A DNA stretch of 12,819 nt from NCBI GenBank assembly GCA_965369035.1, contig CBDUPF010000085.1, positions 1 through 12,819 on the forward strand, read 5' to 3'. A program made the position numbers and the translations under genes. The notes under the pieces are model-generated. The model was not told where the DNA came from. It did no database searches and saw only the letters and a program-made list of their open reading frames with translations. Position 1 is the first letter of the stretch, and each line of letters opens with the position of its first letter. This document shows, in pieces, positions 1 through 6,549 of the stretch. The DNA comes from Aliishimia sp965369035 (lineage in GTDB: Bacteria; Pseudomonadota; Alphaproteobacteria; Rhodobacterales; Rhodobacteraceae).

Positions 1-588
1 GTCACCACCACGACCAGTTTCGCGTCGACCTGGCTGATGCCACGCTACCCGGCTTTCCGCATGGCGCATCCCGATATCGACCTCGTCATCGCGCCCGGTC
101 CGGAAATTCGTGATCCTGCGCCGGGTGGCATCGACCTCGCCATCCGCTACGGCCTTGGCACCTGGCCCGGGCTCGATGCCGCCTTCCTGATGTCCGCGCC
201 GGTGATCGGCGTGGGATCACCGGAGCTCGTGGGGAGCGACCCGCCGCGCGATCCGGCGACGCTCGCGACGTTTCCCTGGATCCAGGAACTGGGCACGCAC
301 GAAGCCTCCGGGTGGCTGGCCCGGCAAGGCGTGGCCGACATGCGGCAGGGCGGGCTGCTGACGGTACCCGGCAACCTGATGCTGGATGCCGCGCGCGCCG
401 GGCATGGCATCGCCGTCACCACGAAGGTCGCGGCGATGTGTGACATCGACGCGGGCTTGCTGGTTGTGCTTTTCGAGGAGGACAGCGACAAGGGTTACTA
501 CCTTGTCACCCATCCCGGGACTCAGCGACCGGCCCTGCGCAAGTTCGTCACCTGGCTGCGGCGCGAGGCGAAAACGGCCGCTGGTTGA
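1..588 (+). CDS. LysR-family transcriptional regulator, GcvA-like (C-terminal part, 5' end outside window)
   Basis: The reading frame is open from base 1, so the gene starts to the left of the window; 195 residues remain. They form most of the LysR effector-binding domain (periplasmic-binding-protein fold). The opening residues (VTTTTSFASTWLMPR), followed by FRMAHPDIDL and then GGIDLAIRYGLGTWPGL, are the usual pattern of GcvA-type LysR proteins, and GNLMLDAARAGHGIAV is the matching effector-pocket segment. The N-terminal winged helix-turn-helix is off the window, so DNA binding cannot be judged. Family members are cytoplasmic regulators, often of a divergently transcribed neighbour that would lie to the left here. 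The paralogue group is large and the GcvA label does not imply control of glycine cleavage. Its stop codon lies inside the Fnr-type box of the next operon. Sure of family, not of target. Confidence 0.9.
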   Translation, partial: VTTTTSFASTWLMPRYPAFRMAHPDIDLVIAPGPEIRDPAPGGIDLAIRYGLGTWPGLDAAFLMSAPVIGVGSPELVGSDPPRDPATLATFPWIQELGTHEASGWLARQGVADMRQGGLLTVPGNLMLDAARAGHGIAVTTKVAAMCDIDAGLLVVLFEEDSDKGYYLVTHPGTQRPALRKFVTWLRREAKTAAG

Positions 589-598
589 CCCAGATCAA
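585..598 (+). promoter_or_regulatory. Fnr/FnrL-type binding site (anaerobox) upstream of ccoG
   Basis: The sequence TTGACCCAGATCAA has the form TTGAY-N4-RTCAA, an essentially consensus Fnr-family site (TTGAT-N4-ATCAA) with one half-site differing at its inner base. It is centred about 60 bases before the ccoG start codon and overlaps the stop codon of the LysR gene. Fnr-type activators (FnrL in Rhodobacter, FixK or ANR elsewhere) are known to activate cbb3 oxidase genes when oxygen is low. The match and position are seen; activation is inferred. No convincing -10 element was picked out downstream, so the start of transcription is not placed. Confidence 0.8.
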
Positions 599-608
599 GG
601 ACGCCGAA

Positions 609-632
609 GGGGCCTGCGCGCGACAAGGCCCC
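609..632 (+). other. GC-rich hairpin between the Fnr box and ccoG ribosome binding site
   Basis: GGGGCCT (609-615) and AGGCCCC (626-632) form a perfect 7-bp stem around a 10-base loop. No T-run follows, so it is not a typical intrinsic terminator for the LysR gene. It ends 6 bases before the AGGAG (639-643) that serves ccoG, so it could be a leader structure in the ccoG mRNA or a weak barrier to read-through. The pairing is seen; a role is not established. Confidence 0.4.
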
Positions 633-651
633 GCGAACAGGAGTGATTGCG

Positions 652-2244
652 ATGTCAGAGTCGAGTGCGCCCCAGCTCTACAAGGCGCGGGAACCGGTCT
701 TTCCCAGGCGCGTGTCCGGGTTTTTCCGCCGGTTCAAGTGGTGGATCATGGTGGTCACGCTGGGCATCTACTACCTGACGCCCTGGATTCGCTGGGATCG
801 CGGCCCGAACCTGCCGGATCAGGCTGTCCTGATCGACCTCGCCGGGCGGCGCTTCTACTTCTTCTGGATCGAGATCTGGCCGCACGAGTTCTATTTCGTC
901 GCGGGCCTGCTTATCATGGCGGGCCTGGGGTTGTTCCTGTTTACCTCGGCGCTGGGCCGGGTCTGGTGCGGCTATACCTGCCCACAGACGGTCTGGACGG
1001 ACCTCTTCATGTTGGTCGAGCGCTGGATCGAAGGGGATCGAAATGCTCGCGTGCGTCTCTGGAATGCACCCTGGGATGCAAGGAAATGGCGGCTCCGGAT
1101 CACGAAATGGGTGGTCTGGCTGCTGATTTCCGTCGCGACCGGCGGGGCCTGGGTTTTCTATTTCGCCGATGCACCGACGCTGGCGATGAACCTTCTGACC
1201 TTCTCGGCCCATCCGGTCGCCTATTCCACCATCGCGATCCTGACCGCCACGACTTTCGTCTTCGGCGGGTTCATGCGCGAGCAGGTCTGCATCTACATGT
1301 GTCCCTGGCCGCGTATCCAGGGCGCGATGATGGACGACGACACGTTGACCGTGGCCTATCGCGGATGGCGTGGCGAGCCGCGCGCCAAGGGCAAGCGCCG
1401 GCGCGAGATGGCGGCAGAGGCCGAACGCATCGCGGCAGAGCAGGCGGAACACGGACGCGGCACCGCGGTCTATCGACCCACGCCCTATCCCGGCGCCCGC
1501 ACCGACAACCGCCAGCTCGTCACGGATCTGCGCGAGGATGACGGCACCGCGGCGCCCCAGATGGACGCGGCCGGGCCCGGCGACTGCATCGACTGCATGG
1601 CTTGCGTGAACGTCTGCCCCATGGGCATCGACATCCGGGACGGCCAGCAGATGGAGTGCATCACCTGCGCGCTCTGTATCGACGCGTGTGACGAGGTGAT
1701 GGCGAAGATCGGCAAGCCGCGGGGTCTGATCGACTACCTCGCACTGTCGGACGAGCCGCGGGAACGTACCGGAAAGCCGCCACGCCCGATCTGGCAGCAC
1801 GTTTTCCGTGTCCGCACACTCATCTACACAGCGCTCTGGGGCGCGATCGGCGTGGGTCTGGTCTGGGCGCTCTTCATCCGCTCGGATATCGACCTGAACG
1901 TCGAGCCGGTGCGCAACCCGACCTTCATCACGCTGTCCGACGGCGCGATCCGCAACGCCTATCAGATCCGGCTGCGCAACAAGACCGGAGAGGACCGCGA
2001 GTTCCGCGTCCTGCTGAATTCCGATGAAATCCTGCGCCTCGACGTGGAAAACACTGGCGACGAACGGCCGGGCCATGTCACGGTTCCCGCGAACGAAACC
2101 CGCGAGGTCCGCGTCTATGTGACCGCCCGTCCGCAGGACCCGGCCGCCACGCGCGACCGGACGGAGTTGAGCCTTTGGGTCGAGGACGCCTTCAGCGACG
2201 CGCGGGCCGGCCGCGAGACGACATTCAACGGGAGGGTGCAATGA
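652..2244 (+). CDS. ccoG: CcoG/FixG/RdxA cbb3 oxidase accessory protein (polyferredoxin membrane protein)
   Basis: CcoG is a cytoplasmic-membrane iron-sulfur protein needed for cbb3-type cytochrome c oxidase biogenesis; it has been linked to reduction of Cu(II) on the copper delivery route. The 530-residue product has membrane segments at about 30-45, 81-100, 153-171, 188-207 and 388-409, and CGYTCP (106-111) and CIYMCP (213-218) motifs. It has two 4Fe-4S clusters, with cysteines 312, 315, 318, 322 and 336, 339, 342, 346, and a C-terminal Ig-like domain (about 412-530). ATG 652 is preferred over in-frame GTG 643, because AGGAG at 639-643 sits 8 bases before 652 and overlaps the GTG. It is the first gene of ccoGHIS, and its stop overlaps the ccoH start (ATGA). 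Residues about 244-308 form a charged segment that looks longer than in the CcoG proteins I know. Confidence 0.96.
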   Translation: MSESSAPQLYKAREPVFPRRVSGFFRRFKWWIMVVTLGIYYLTPWIRWDRGPNLPDQAVLIDLAGRRFYFFWIEIWPHEFYFVAGLLIMAGLGLFLFTSALGRVWCGYTCPQTVWTDLFMLVERWIEGDRNARVRLWNAPWDARKWRLRITKWVVWLLISVATGGAWVFYFADAPTLAMNLLTFSAHPVAYSTIAILTATTFVFGGFMREQVCIYMCPWPRIQGAMMDDDTLTVAYRGWRGEPRAKGKRRREMAAEAERIAAEQAEHGRGTAVYRPTPYPGARTDNRQLVTDLREDDGTAAPQMDAAGPGDCIDCMACVNVCPMGIDIRDGQQMECITCALCIDACDEVMAKIGKPRGLIDYLALSDEPRERTGKPPRPIWQHVFRVRTLIYTALWGAIGVGLVWALFIRSDIDLNVEPVRNPTFITLSDGAIRNAYQIRLRNKTGEDREFRVLLNSDEILRLDVENTGDERPGHVTVPANETREVRVYVTARPQDPAATRDRTELSLWVEDAFSDARAGRETTFNGRVQ

Positions 2245-2708
2245 CGATACGGCGCATCACCGGCTGGCATGTCCTGGCCCTGTTCGGGACGGCTTTCGGC
2301 ATCATCATCGCGGTGAACCTGACGCTCGCGTTCAACGCGGTGCGCACCTTCCCCGGGCTCGAGGTCAAGAACTCCTATGTCGCGAGTCAGAGCTTCGACA
2401 CGGATCGAACCGCGCAGGAGGCTCTCGGCTGGGACGTCGCGGCGCGGCTCGAGCGGGGATCGCTCTGGCTGAGCTTCGACAAGGCGGGCGAACCGGTGCA
2501 GCCGGAGATCGTGAAGGCCGTGTTCGGACGCGCCACGATGACCGCCGCTGACCGGACTCCCGTCTTTGCCTGGACGGGGTCCGAATTCATTGCTCCGCTG
2601 CAGATGACCGGGGCCGAGGCACAGGGTAACTGGAACCTGCGGGTCGAGGCCCGGGCCGAGGACGGCACGCTCTTCAAGCAGCGCATCGTCGTCGAGGTCG
2701 TCCGGTGA
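2241..2708 (+). CDS. ccoH: CcoH/FixH cbb3 oxidase assembly protein
   Basis: This 155-residue protein has one N-terminal membrane helix (about 10-32) and a periplasmic domain. FixH-family hallmarks are clear: GWHVL before the helix, IIAVNLTLAFNAVRTFPGLEV across its end, then KNSYVASQSFD. In known systems CcoH binds cbb3 oxidase subunits and is required for their stable assembly. The start ATG overlaps the ccoG stop in ATGA, with GGAGG (2231-2235) 5 bases upstream, which suggests translational coupling. An upstream in-frame extension to 2175 lies inside ccoG, has no family similarity and is rejected. The stop overlaps the ccoI start by 4 bases. The length is normal for the family. Confidence 0.94.
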   Translation: MTIRRITGWHVLALFGTAFGIIIAVNLTLAFNAVRTFPGLEVKNSYVASQSFDTDRTAQEALGWDVAARLERGSLWLSFDKAGEPVQPEIVKAVFGRATMTAADRTPVFAWTGSEFIAPLQMTGAEAQGNWNLRVEARAEDGTLFKQRIVVEVVR

Positions 2709-4849
2709 CGGTGACCGCCTGTCCGGCCTGCGCGGCAGGCGATCTTGCGGGCGATCTGGGTCGGCCCGACACCGTCCGGACGCGGCGTGTCTTTTCCTTG
2801 CCGTCCATCCATTGTGCCGGATGCATCGCCGGGGTGGAATCCGCATTGTCGCGCCTGTCGGGTGTCGGCTACGCCCGTGTCAACTATTCGCTCAAGCGCG
2901 TGACGGTGGAGGCCGACGAGGGGATCTCCGATGCGAGCCTGATCGAACATCTGACCCGCGCGGGGTTCGAGGCCTATCCGCTCAACCCCGAGGTGCTGGA
3001 GGGCGAGGCCGACGCGCAGGGTCGCGCGCTGCTGTGGCGCATGGGGCTCGCGGGCTTTGCCATGATGAATGTCATGCTGCTCTCCGTCGCGGTCTGGTCG
3101 GGGGCGGAGGAGGTCACGCGCGACCTGTTCCACTGGATCAGCGCCGCGATCGCGCTGCCGGTCACCGCGGTCGCGGCACAGCCGTTCTTTTCCTCCGCGC
3201 TCAGGGCGCTCCGGGGTGGGCGGATGAACATGGACGTGCCCATCGCGCTGGCCATCGCGCTGGCGCTGGTCATGTCGCTCTACGAAACCACCCAGGGCGG
3301 GCGGCACGCCTATTTCGACGCGGCTCTGTCGCTGACCTTCTTTCTGCTGATCGGGCGCTTCCTTGACCACCGCATGCGCCGGGCCGCCCGCTCGGCCGCC
3401 AAGGAGCTGACCGCGCTGGAGCCGTCCCGGGTGCGGATCGAGATCGATGGCGAGGTCCGCGAAATCGCGCTGGCCGATGTGCAGGCCGGGGATATCGTCG
3501 CGGTGCAACCGGGCGGCCGCCTTGCCGTCGACGGCGTGCTCGAAAGCGGCGAGAGCCTGCTCGATCTCAGCTTCATCACCGGGGAGGCGGAACCCGTGCC
3601 CTCCCGCGCGGGCCAGGAACTCACCGCCGGCACCATCGCGCTCACCGGCCCCCTGCGGGTCCGCGCCACGGGCGTCGGGGAGGACAGCACCCTGCGTCGC
3701 CTCGCCGCGCTGGTGGAGGTGGCGGAGAATGCGCGCGGCGCCTACCGCTCGCTCTCGGACCGGGCCGCGGCCACCTACGCGCCCGGTGTGCACATCCTCG
3801 CCGGGCTGGCGTTGCTGGGATGGCTCTGGGCCACGGGGGACTGGCGGCAATCGATCAACGTGGCCGTCGCCGTGCTCATCATCACCTGCCCCTGCGCACT
3901 GGGCCTGGCCGTGCCTGCGGTCGCGACCAACGTGACGGCGCGCCTGTTCCGCCGGGGTGTGCTGCTCAAGAACGCCACGGCGCTGGAGCGGCTGGCGGAA
4001 GTCGATACGGTGGTCTTCGACAAGACCGGGACGCTGACGCGGCAAAGCTTCGATCCGTCCAACGTGGCGGCCGATGACCTGCCGGTGCTGAAGGCGCTGG
4101 CACTGGCGTCGGATCATCCTTTGGCCCGCGCCATCGTCACCGCGCTTCCCGATGTCGCGGCGGCCGAAATCGATCACGTGCAGGAGGAGGCGGGCTTCGG
4201 GGTTCGTGCGCAATTGAACGGCCTGCCGGTGACACTCGGCTCCGGGCGCGACTACGACCAGCCCGACCGGACGGTGTTCCGGCGCGGCACTACGGGGCCC
4301 GTGCCACTTCATTTCGGCGAGAGCGCGCTGCCGGGCGCGGCGGAGATGATCGCGGCGCTGGAGGTGCGTGGCTTCGACACGATGCTGCTCTCCGGCGACA
4401 GCGCCGACCGTGCGGGCGCGCTGGCAGACGAACTCGGCATCTCGAACGTGCGCGCCGGCGTCTCGCCGGAGGAAAAGGCAACGCTGGTGGGCCGTCTGGC
4501 CGACGAAGGCCGGCGTATCCTGATGGTCGGCGACGGGCTCAATGATACCGCTGCGCTGGCTCGCGCCCATGCCTCCATCGCGCCGTCCTCGGCGCTGGAG
4601 GCGAGCCGAAACGCCGCCGATGCCGTGCTTCTGGGCGGTGACGTCGCGGTGATCCCGGCGGTGCTGGCCGAGGCGCGGACCGCCAATCGGCGCATGCGGG
4701 AAAACATCGTGCTGGCCGGGCTCTACAACGTGATCGCGGTGCCCGTGGCGATGGCCGGCTTCGTCACCCCGCTGATCGCGGCCATTGCCATGTCGGCCAG
4801 TTCGATTACCGTCATCGCCAACGCGATGCGGAAGGGAGCAAAGACATGA
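2705..4849 (+). CDS. ccoI: CcoI/FixI copper-transporting P1B-type ATPase
   Basis: This 714-residue P1B ATPase moves copper across the cytoplasmic membrane for cbb3 oxidase maturation. Domains in order: an N-terminal CPAC motif (6-9); a heavy-metal-associated domain with CAGC (37-40); paired early helices (about 112-190); an actuator loop with TGE (292-294); the metal-site CPC (395-397) in its membrane helix; the phosphorylation motif DKTGT with Asp439; the nucleotide-domain HP (471-472); the hinge GDGLND (609-614); and two last helices with YN (674-675) and MSASS (696-700). All catalytic residues are present. The start GTG overlaps the ccoH stop (GTGA), with GAGG 7 bases upstream; a second GTG at 2711 is the alternative. 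The CcoI assignment over CopA-type exporters rests on the N-terminal CPxC and the ccoGHIS context. Confidence 0.95.
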   Translation: MTVTACPACAAGDLAGDLGRPDTVRTRRVFSLPSIHCAGCIAGVESALSRLSGVGYARVNYSLKRVTVEADEGISDASLIEHLTRAGFEAYPLNPEVLEGEADAQGRALLWRMGLAGFAMMNVMLLSVAVWSGAEEVTRDLFHWISAAIALPVTAVAAQPFFSSALRALRGGRMNMDVPIALAIALALVMSLYETTQGGRHAYFDAALSLTFFLLIGRFLDHRMRRAARSAAKELTALEPSRVRIEIDGEVREIALADVQAGDIVAVQPGGRLAVDGVLESGESLLDLSFITGEAEPVPSRAGQELTAGTIALTGPLRVRATGVGEDSTLRRLAALVEVAENARGAYRSLSDRAAATYAPGVHILAGLALLGWLWATGDWRQSINVAVAVLIITCPCALGLAVPAVATNVTARLFRRGVLLKNATALERLAEVDTVVFDKTGTLTRQSFDPSNVAADDLPVLKALALASDHPLARAIVTALPDVAAAEIDHVQEEAGFGVRAQLNGLPVTLGSGRDYDQPDRTVFRRGTTGPVPLHFGESALPGAAEMIAALEVRGFDTMLLSGDSADRAGALADELGISNVRAGVSPEEKATLVGRLADEGRRILMVGDGLNDTAALARAHASIAPSSALEASRNAADAVLLGGDVAVIPAVLAEARTANRRMRENIVLAGLYNVIAVPVAMAGFVTPLIAAIAMSASSITVIANAMRKGAKT

Positions 4850-5007
4850 ACGTGCTTGTCGTGCTGATCCCGGTGTCGCTGGGCCTTGGGCTGCTGGCGC
4901 TGGTGGGTTTTCTCTGGACGCTGAAATCGGACCAGTATTCCGACATCGAAGGCGATGCCATGCGGATCCTCAACGACGACGAAACTCCGCCCGAAGATCG
5001 TACCTGA
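4846..5007 (+). CDS. ccoS: CcoS/FixS small cbb3 oxidase maturation protein
   Basis: This 53-residue membrane peptide begins MNVLVVLIPVSLGLGLLALV, a single hydrophobic helix (about 3-24). A short charged tail follows with FLWTLKSDQYSDIEGDAMRI, which matches the CcoS pattern of an aromatic/Gln motif and an acidic Asp-x-Glu/Asp-Gly turn before an RIL sequence. In Rhodobacter, CcoS is needed for cofactor insertion into the oxidase. The ATG overlaps the ccoI stop (ATGA) and AAGGGAG (4832-4838) lies 7 bases upstream, so the start is firm. It is last in the operon and easily missed because of its size. Confidence 0.93.
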   Translation: MNVLVVLIPVSLGLGLLALVGFLWTLKSDQYSDIEGDAMRILNDDETPPEDRT

Positions 5008-5208
5008 ACCGGGTTCCCGGCCCGTGCCGGACCGCGCGCGACGCCAGGTCCGCCCTGCAGTCGTCCACATGCGGTTCGGTACGGCTGCCCACCAGGGGCC
5101 GGCTCAGGTCCGTTAGGTAAACTCTTAGTCGAACTGACCTCAGCCGATAGGAGCCGGTTAACCGGGTCCGCCTATGACATGCGCAGAAAGGCACGCAAGG
5201 GCTGGCGC
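5008..5208. other. Intergenic region between ccoS and the Hint gene, with inverted repeats
   Basis: About 200 bases without a recognisable gene. Its right half is less GC-rich than the flanks (5111-5135), which fits a promoter for the Hint gene, but I could not pick a convincing -35/-10 pair. It holds a perfect 12-base palindrome CCGGTTAACCGG (5154-5165) and an imperfect inverted repeat, GGCTCAGGTC (5101-5110) with GACCTCAGCC (5136-5145), in which 9 of 10 bases pair. Either could be an operator; neither matches a site I know. Confidence 0.4.
5017..5030 (+). terminator. Short GC hairpin just after ccoS (weak terminator candidate)
   Basis: CCGGC (5017-5021) and GCCGG (5026-5030) pair around a 4-base loop, starting 9 bases after the ccoS stop. 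No T-run follows, so if transcription ends here it would be inefficient or need Rho. Short GC palindromes are common in DNA this rich in GC, so confidence is low. Confidence 0.2.
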
Positions 5209-6354
5209 ATGGCATTCGCACTTCTGACAGTCAACACGACGCTCAGCGCGACGATGGAGGATCTCTGGAGCGACCCGGGCGGGACGCATTCGTTCTCCTT
5301 TGCGTCGGGCGCCGAAGAGGAATTCTATGTCCGCGACAACGACGCGGTCTTTGACGACTACAATCCGGACGACACAAGCCAGGTCGTCGGGCCGGACTCC
5401 ACGATCTTCACCCCGAATGCGGTCGTCGCGTCGCGGCACAAGTTCGACGTGACCCCGGACAATGGCGATCCGCCATTCACCGTCTACGTGGTCTTCGAAA
5501 AGACGACATCGAACAATGACTTCGCGCCGATGAACACGCTGAACTACGCGCTGGTCTCGGACACGCCGTTGATCCCCGGTGTCAACTACGCAATCTCGAA
5601 TCAGAGCGGTGACGGGACTGTCAGTTACTCGGCATTCTCCAGTCGCATCCTGTGTTTCGGCCGCGGCACGCAGATCGAAACCGACGCAGGTCCGGCCGCC
5701 GTCGAGACGCTGAAATGCGGCGACATGGTCTGGACGATCGACCAGGGGTTCCAGCCGATCAGGTGGATCAGCTCGACGGCGCACCGCTGGTCGCCGACGC
5801 CCGACAAGGCGAAACCGATCCTGATCAAGCGGGGGGCGCTTGGCGCCGGGTTGCCGCATCGCGACCTGATCGTGTCGCCACAGCACCGCATGCTGATCCC
5901 GACCGGAGACGGCGAAGTGCTGGCGCCCAGCAAGGCGCTGACCGGTCTGAACGGCGTGGGTCAGATGCACGGTTGCCGCCGGATGGAGTATTTCCACATC
6001 ATGTTCGACCGCCACCAGGTCATCTTTGCGGAAGGGACCCCGACCGAGAGCTTCTATCCCGGCCCCTATGTGATGCAGGGTCTGTCCTCGGCGCAAATCG
6101 GTCAGTTCCGCGCCATCCTCGCCGCCTGGCCAAGGGACACGGGTACCGGAACGGTCAGGGGAGCCCGCGGATTTCTCACCGTGAAGCAGGCGCAGCGCCT
6201 TCCGGAGCTGCGAAGGCCGGTCTGGACCAGGACGACCCTGGCCAGGACGGTAAAGACGGCGAGGAGCATGTCGGCTGACGGGACGTTCCGCCCGGAGCCG
6301 AAGCGGGTCGGAACCGGGCTGGGGCAGGGCGCCTTTTCCCATTCGATGCACTGA
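5209..6354 (+). CDS. Hint-domain (Hedgehog/intein-type) protein
   Basis: The product is 381 residues from ATG 5209, chosen because AAGGG (5197-5201) lies 7 bases upstream and MAFALLTVNTTLSAT is a plausible family N-terminus; ATG 5179 would add 10 residues but lacks a well-placed ribosome site. Residues 1-145 are acidic with no clear signal peptide. A Hint domain (Hint_2-like) starts at SSRILCFGRGTQI with candidate nucleophile Cys149, continues with LKCGDMVWT (about 168-176) and IRWISS, then VSPQHRML with His226, and ends with YFHIMFDRHQVIFAEG and TESFYPGP. Hint domains can cleave or rearrange their own peptide bond at the N-terminal Cys. The role of these proteins in Rhodobacterales, where many copies occur, is largely unknown. 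The last 70 residues are Arg/Lys-rich. It has no operon partner; the family is sure, the function is not. Confidence 0.85.
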   Translation: MAFALLTVNTTLSATMEDLWSDPGGTHSFSFASGAEEEFYVRDNDAVFDDYNPDDTSQVVGPDSTIFTPNAVVASRHKFDVTPDNGDPPFTVYVVFEKTTSNNDFAPMNTLNYALVSDTPLIPGVNYAISNQSGDGTVSYSAFSSRILCFGRGTQIETDAGPAAVETLKCGDMVWTIDQGFQPIRWISSTAHRWSPTPDKAKPILIKRGALGAGLPHRDLIVSPQHRMLIPTGDGEVLAPSKALTGLNGVGQMHGCRRMEYFHIMFDRHQVIFAEGTPTESFYPGPYVMQGLSSAQIGQFRAILAAWPRDTGTGTVRGARGFLTVKQAQRLPELRRPVWTRTTLARTVKTARSMSADGTFRPEPKRVGTGLGQGAFSHSMH

Positions 6355-6390
6355 CGACGCGCGCTCCGACCTGCGGCGACCCGGACCCGC

Positions 6391-6430
6391 CCGCGCTACT
6401 GGGCGCCGGCCCGAAGCGCGGCACTCGTTT
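6391..6430. terminator. Nested hairpin between convergent genes (candidate terminator)
   Basis: CCGCGC (6391-6396) pairs with GCGCGG (6416-6421); inside it GGGC (6401-6404) pairs with GCCC (6409-6412) around a 4-base loop. The result is a two-tier stem-loop in the 195-base gap where the Hint gene (+) and the ABC operon (-) converge. A short T-containing stretch (TCGTTT, 6425-6430) follows on the + strand and nothing similar on the other side. It may stop transcription of the Hint gene; support for the minus strand is weaker. Confidence 0.35.
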
Positions 6431-6549
6431 CGACCATGCGCGTCGGCCAACAGGGCTTGTGACCGTCTGGCCGGTGTCTGCGCCATTGTCCCCGCCGCGA
6501 ACCGCGCCGTTTCAGGGTGTTGGCCAAGCGTCCCGCCAGGGACTCCGGT

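Noticed and set aside
655..2241. Long open frame on the minus strand opposite ccoG
   Set aside because: It mirrors a clear ccoG gene, has no family similarity, and reflects the GC bias of the third codon position.
2387..4570. 727-codon minus-strand open frame opposite ccoH and ccoI
   Set aside because: Composition is Arg/Gly/Asp-rich low-complexity, no domain is recognisable, and the + strand carries an intact P-type ATPase.
5045..5112. CAGGTCCG repeated twice, 60 bases apart
   Set aside because: Only 8 bases, GC-rich and not linked to any symmetric site, so chance is a sufficient explanation.
6444..6473. CGGCCA/TGGCCG inverted repeat in the convergent gap
   Set aside because: The loop is 18 bases, the stem only 6, and no T-run follows; weaker than the nested hairpin nearby.
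5158..6486. 442-codon minus-strand open frame opposite the Hint gene
   Set aside because: The + strand frame has a recognisable Hint domain; the minus product resembles nothing and is Arg-rich as expected for a shadow.
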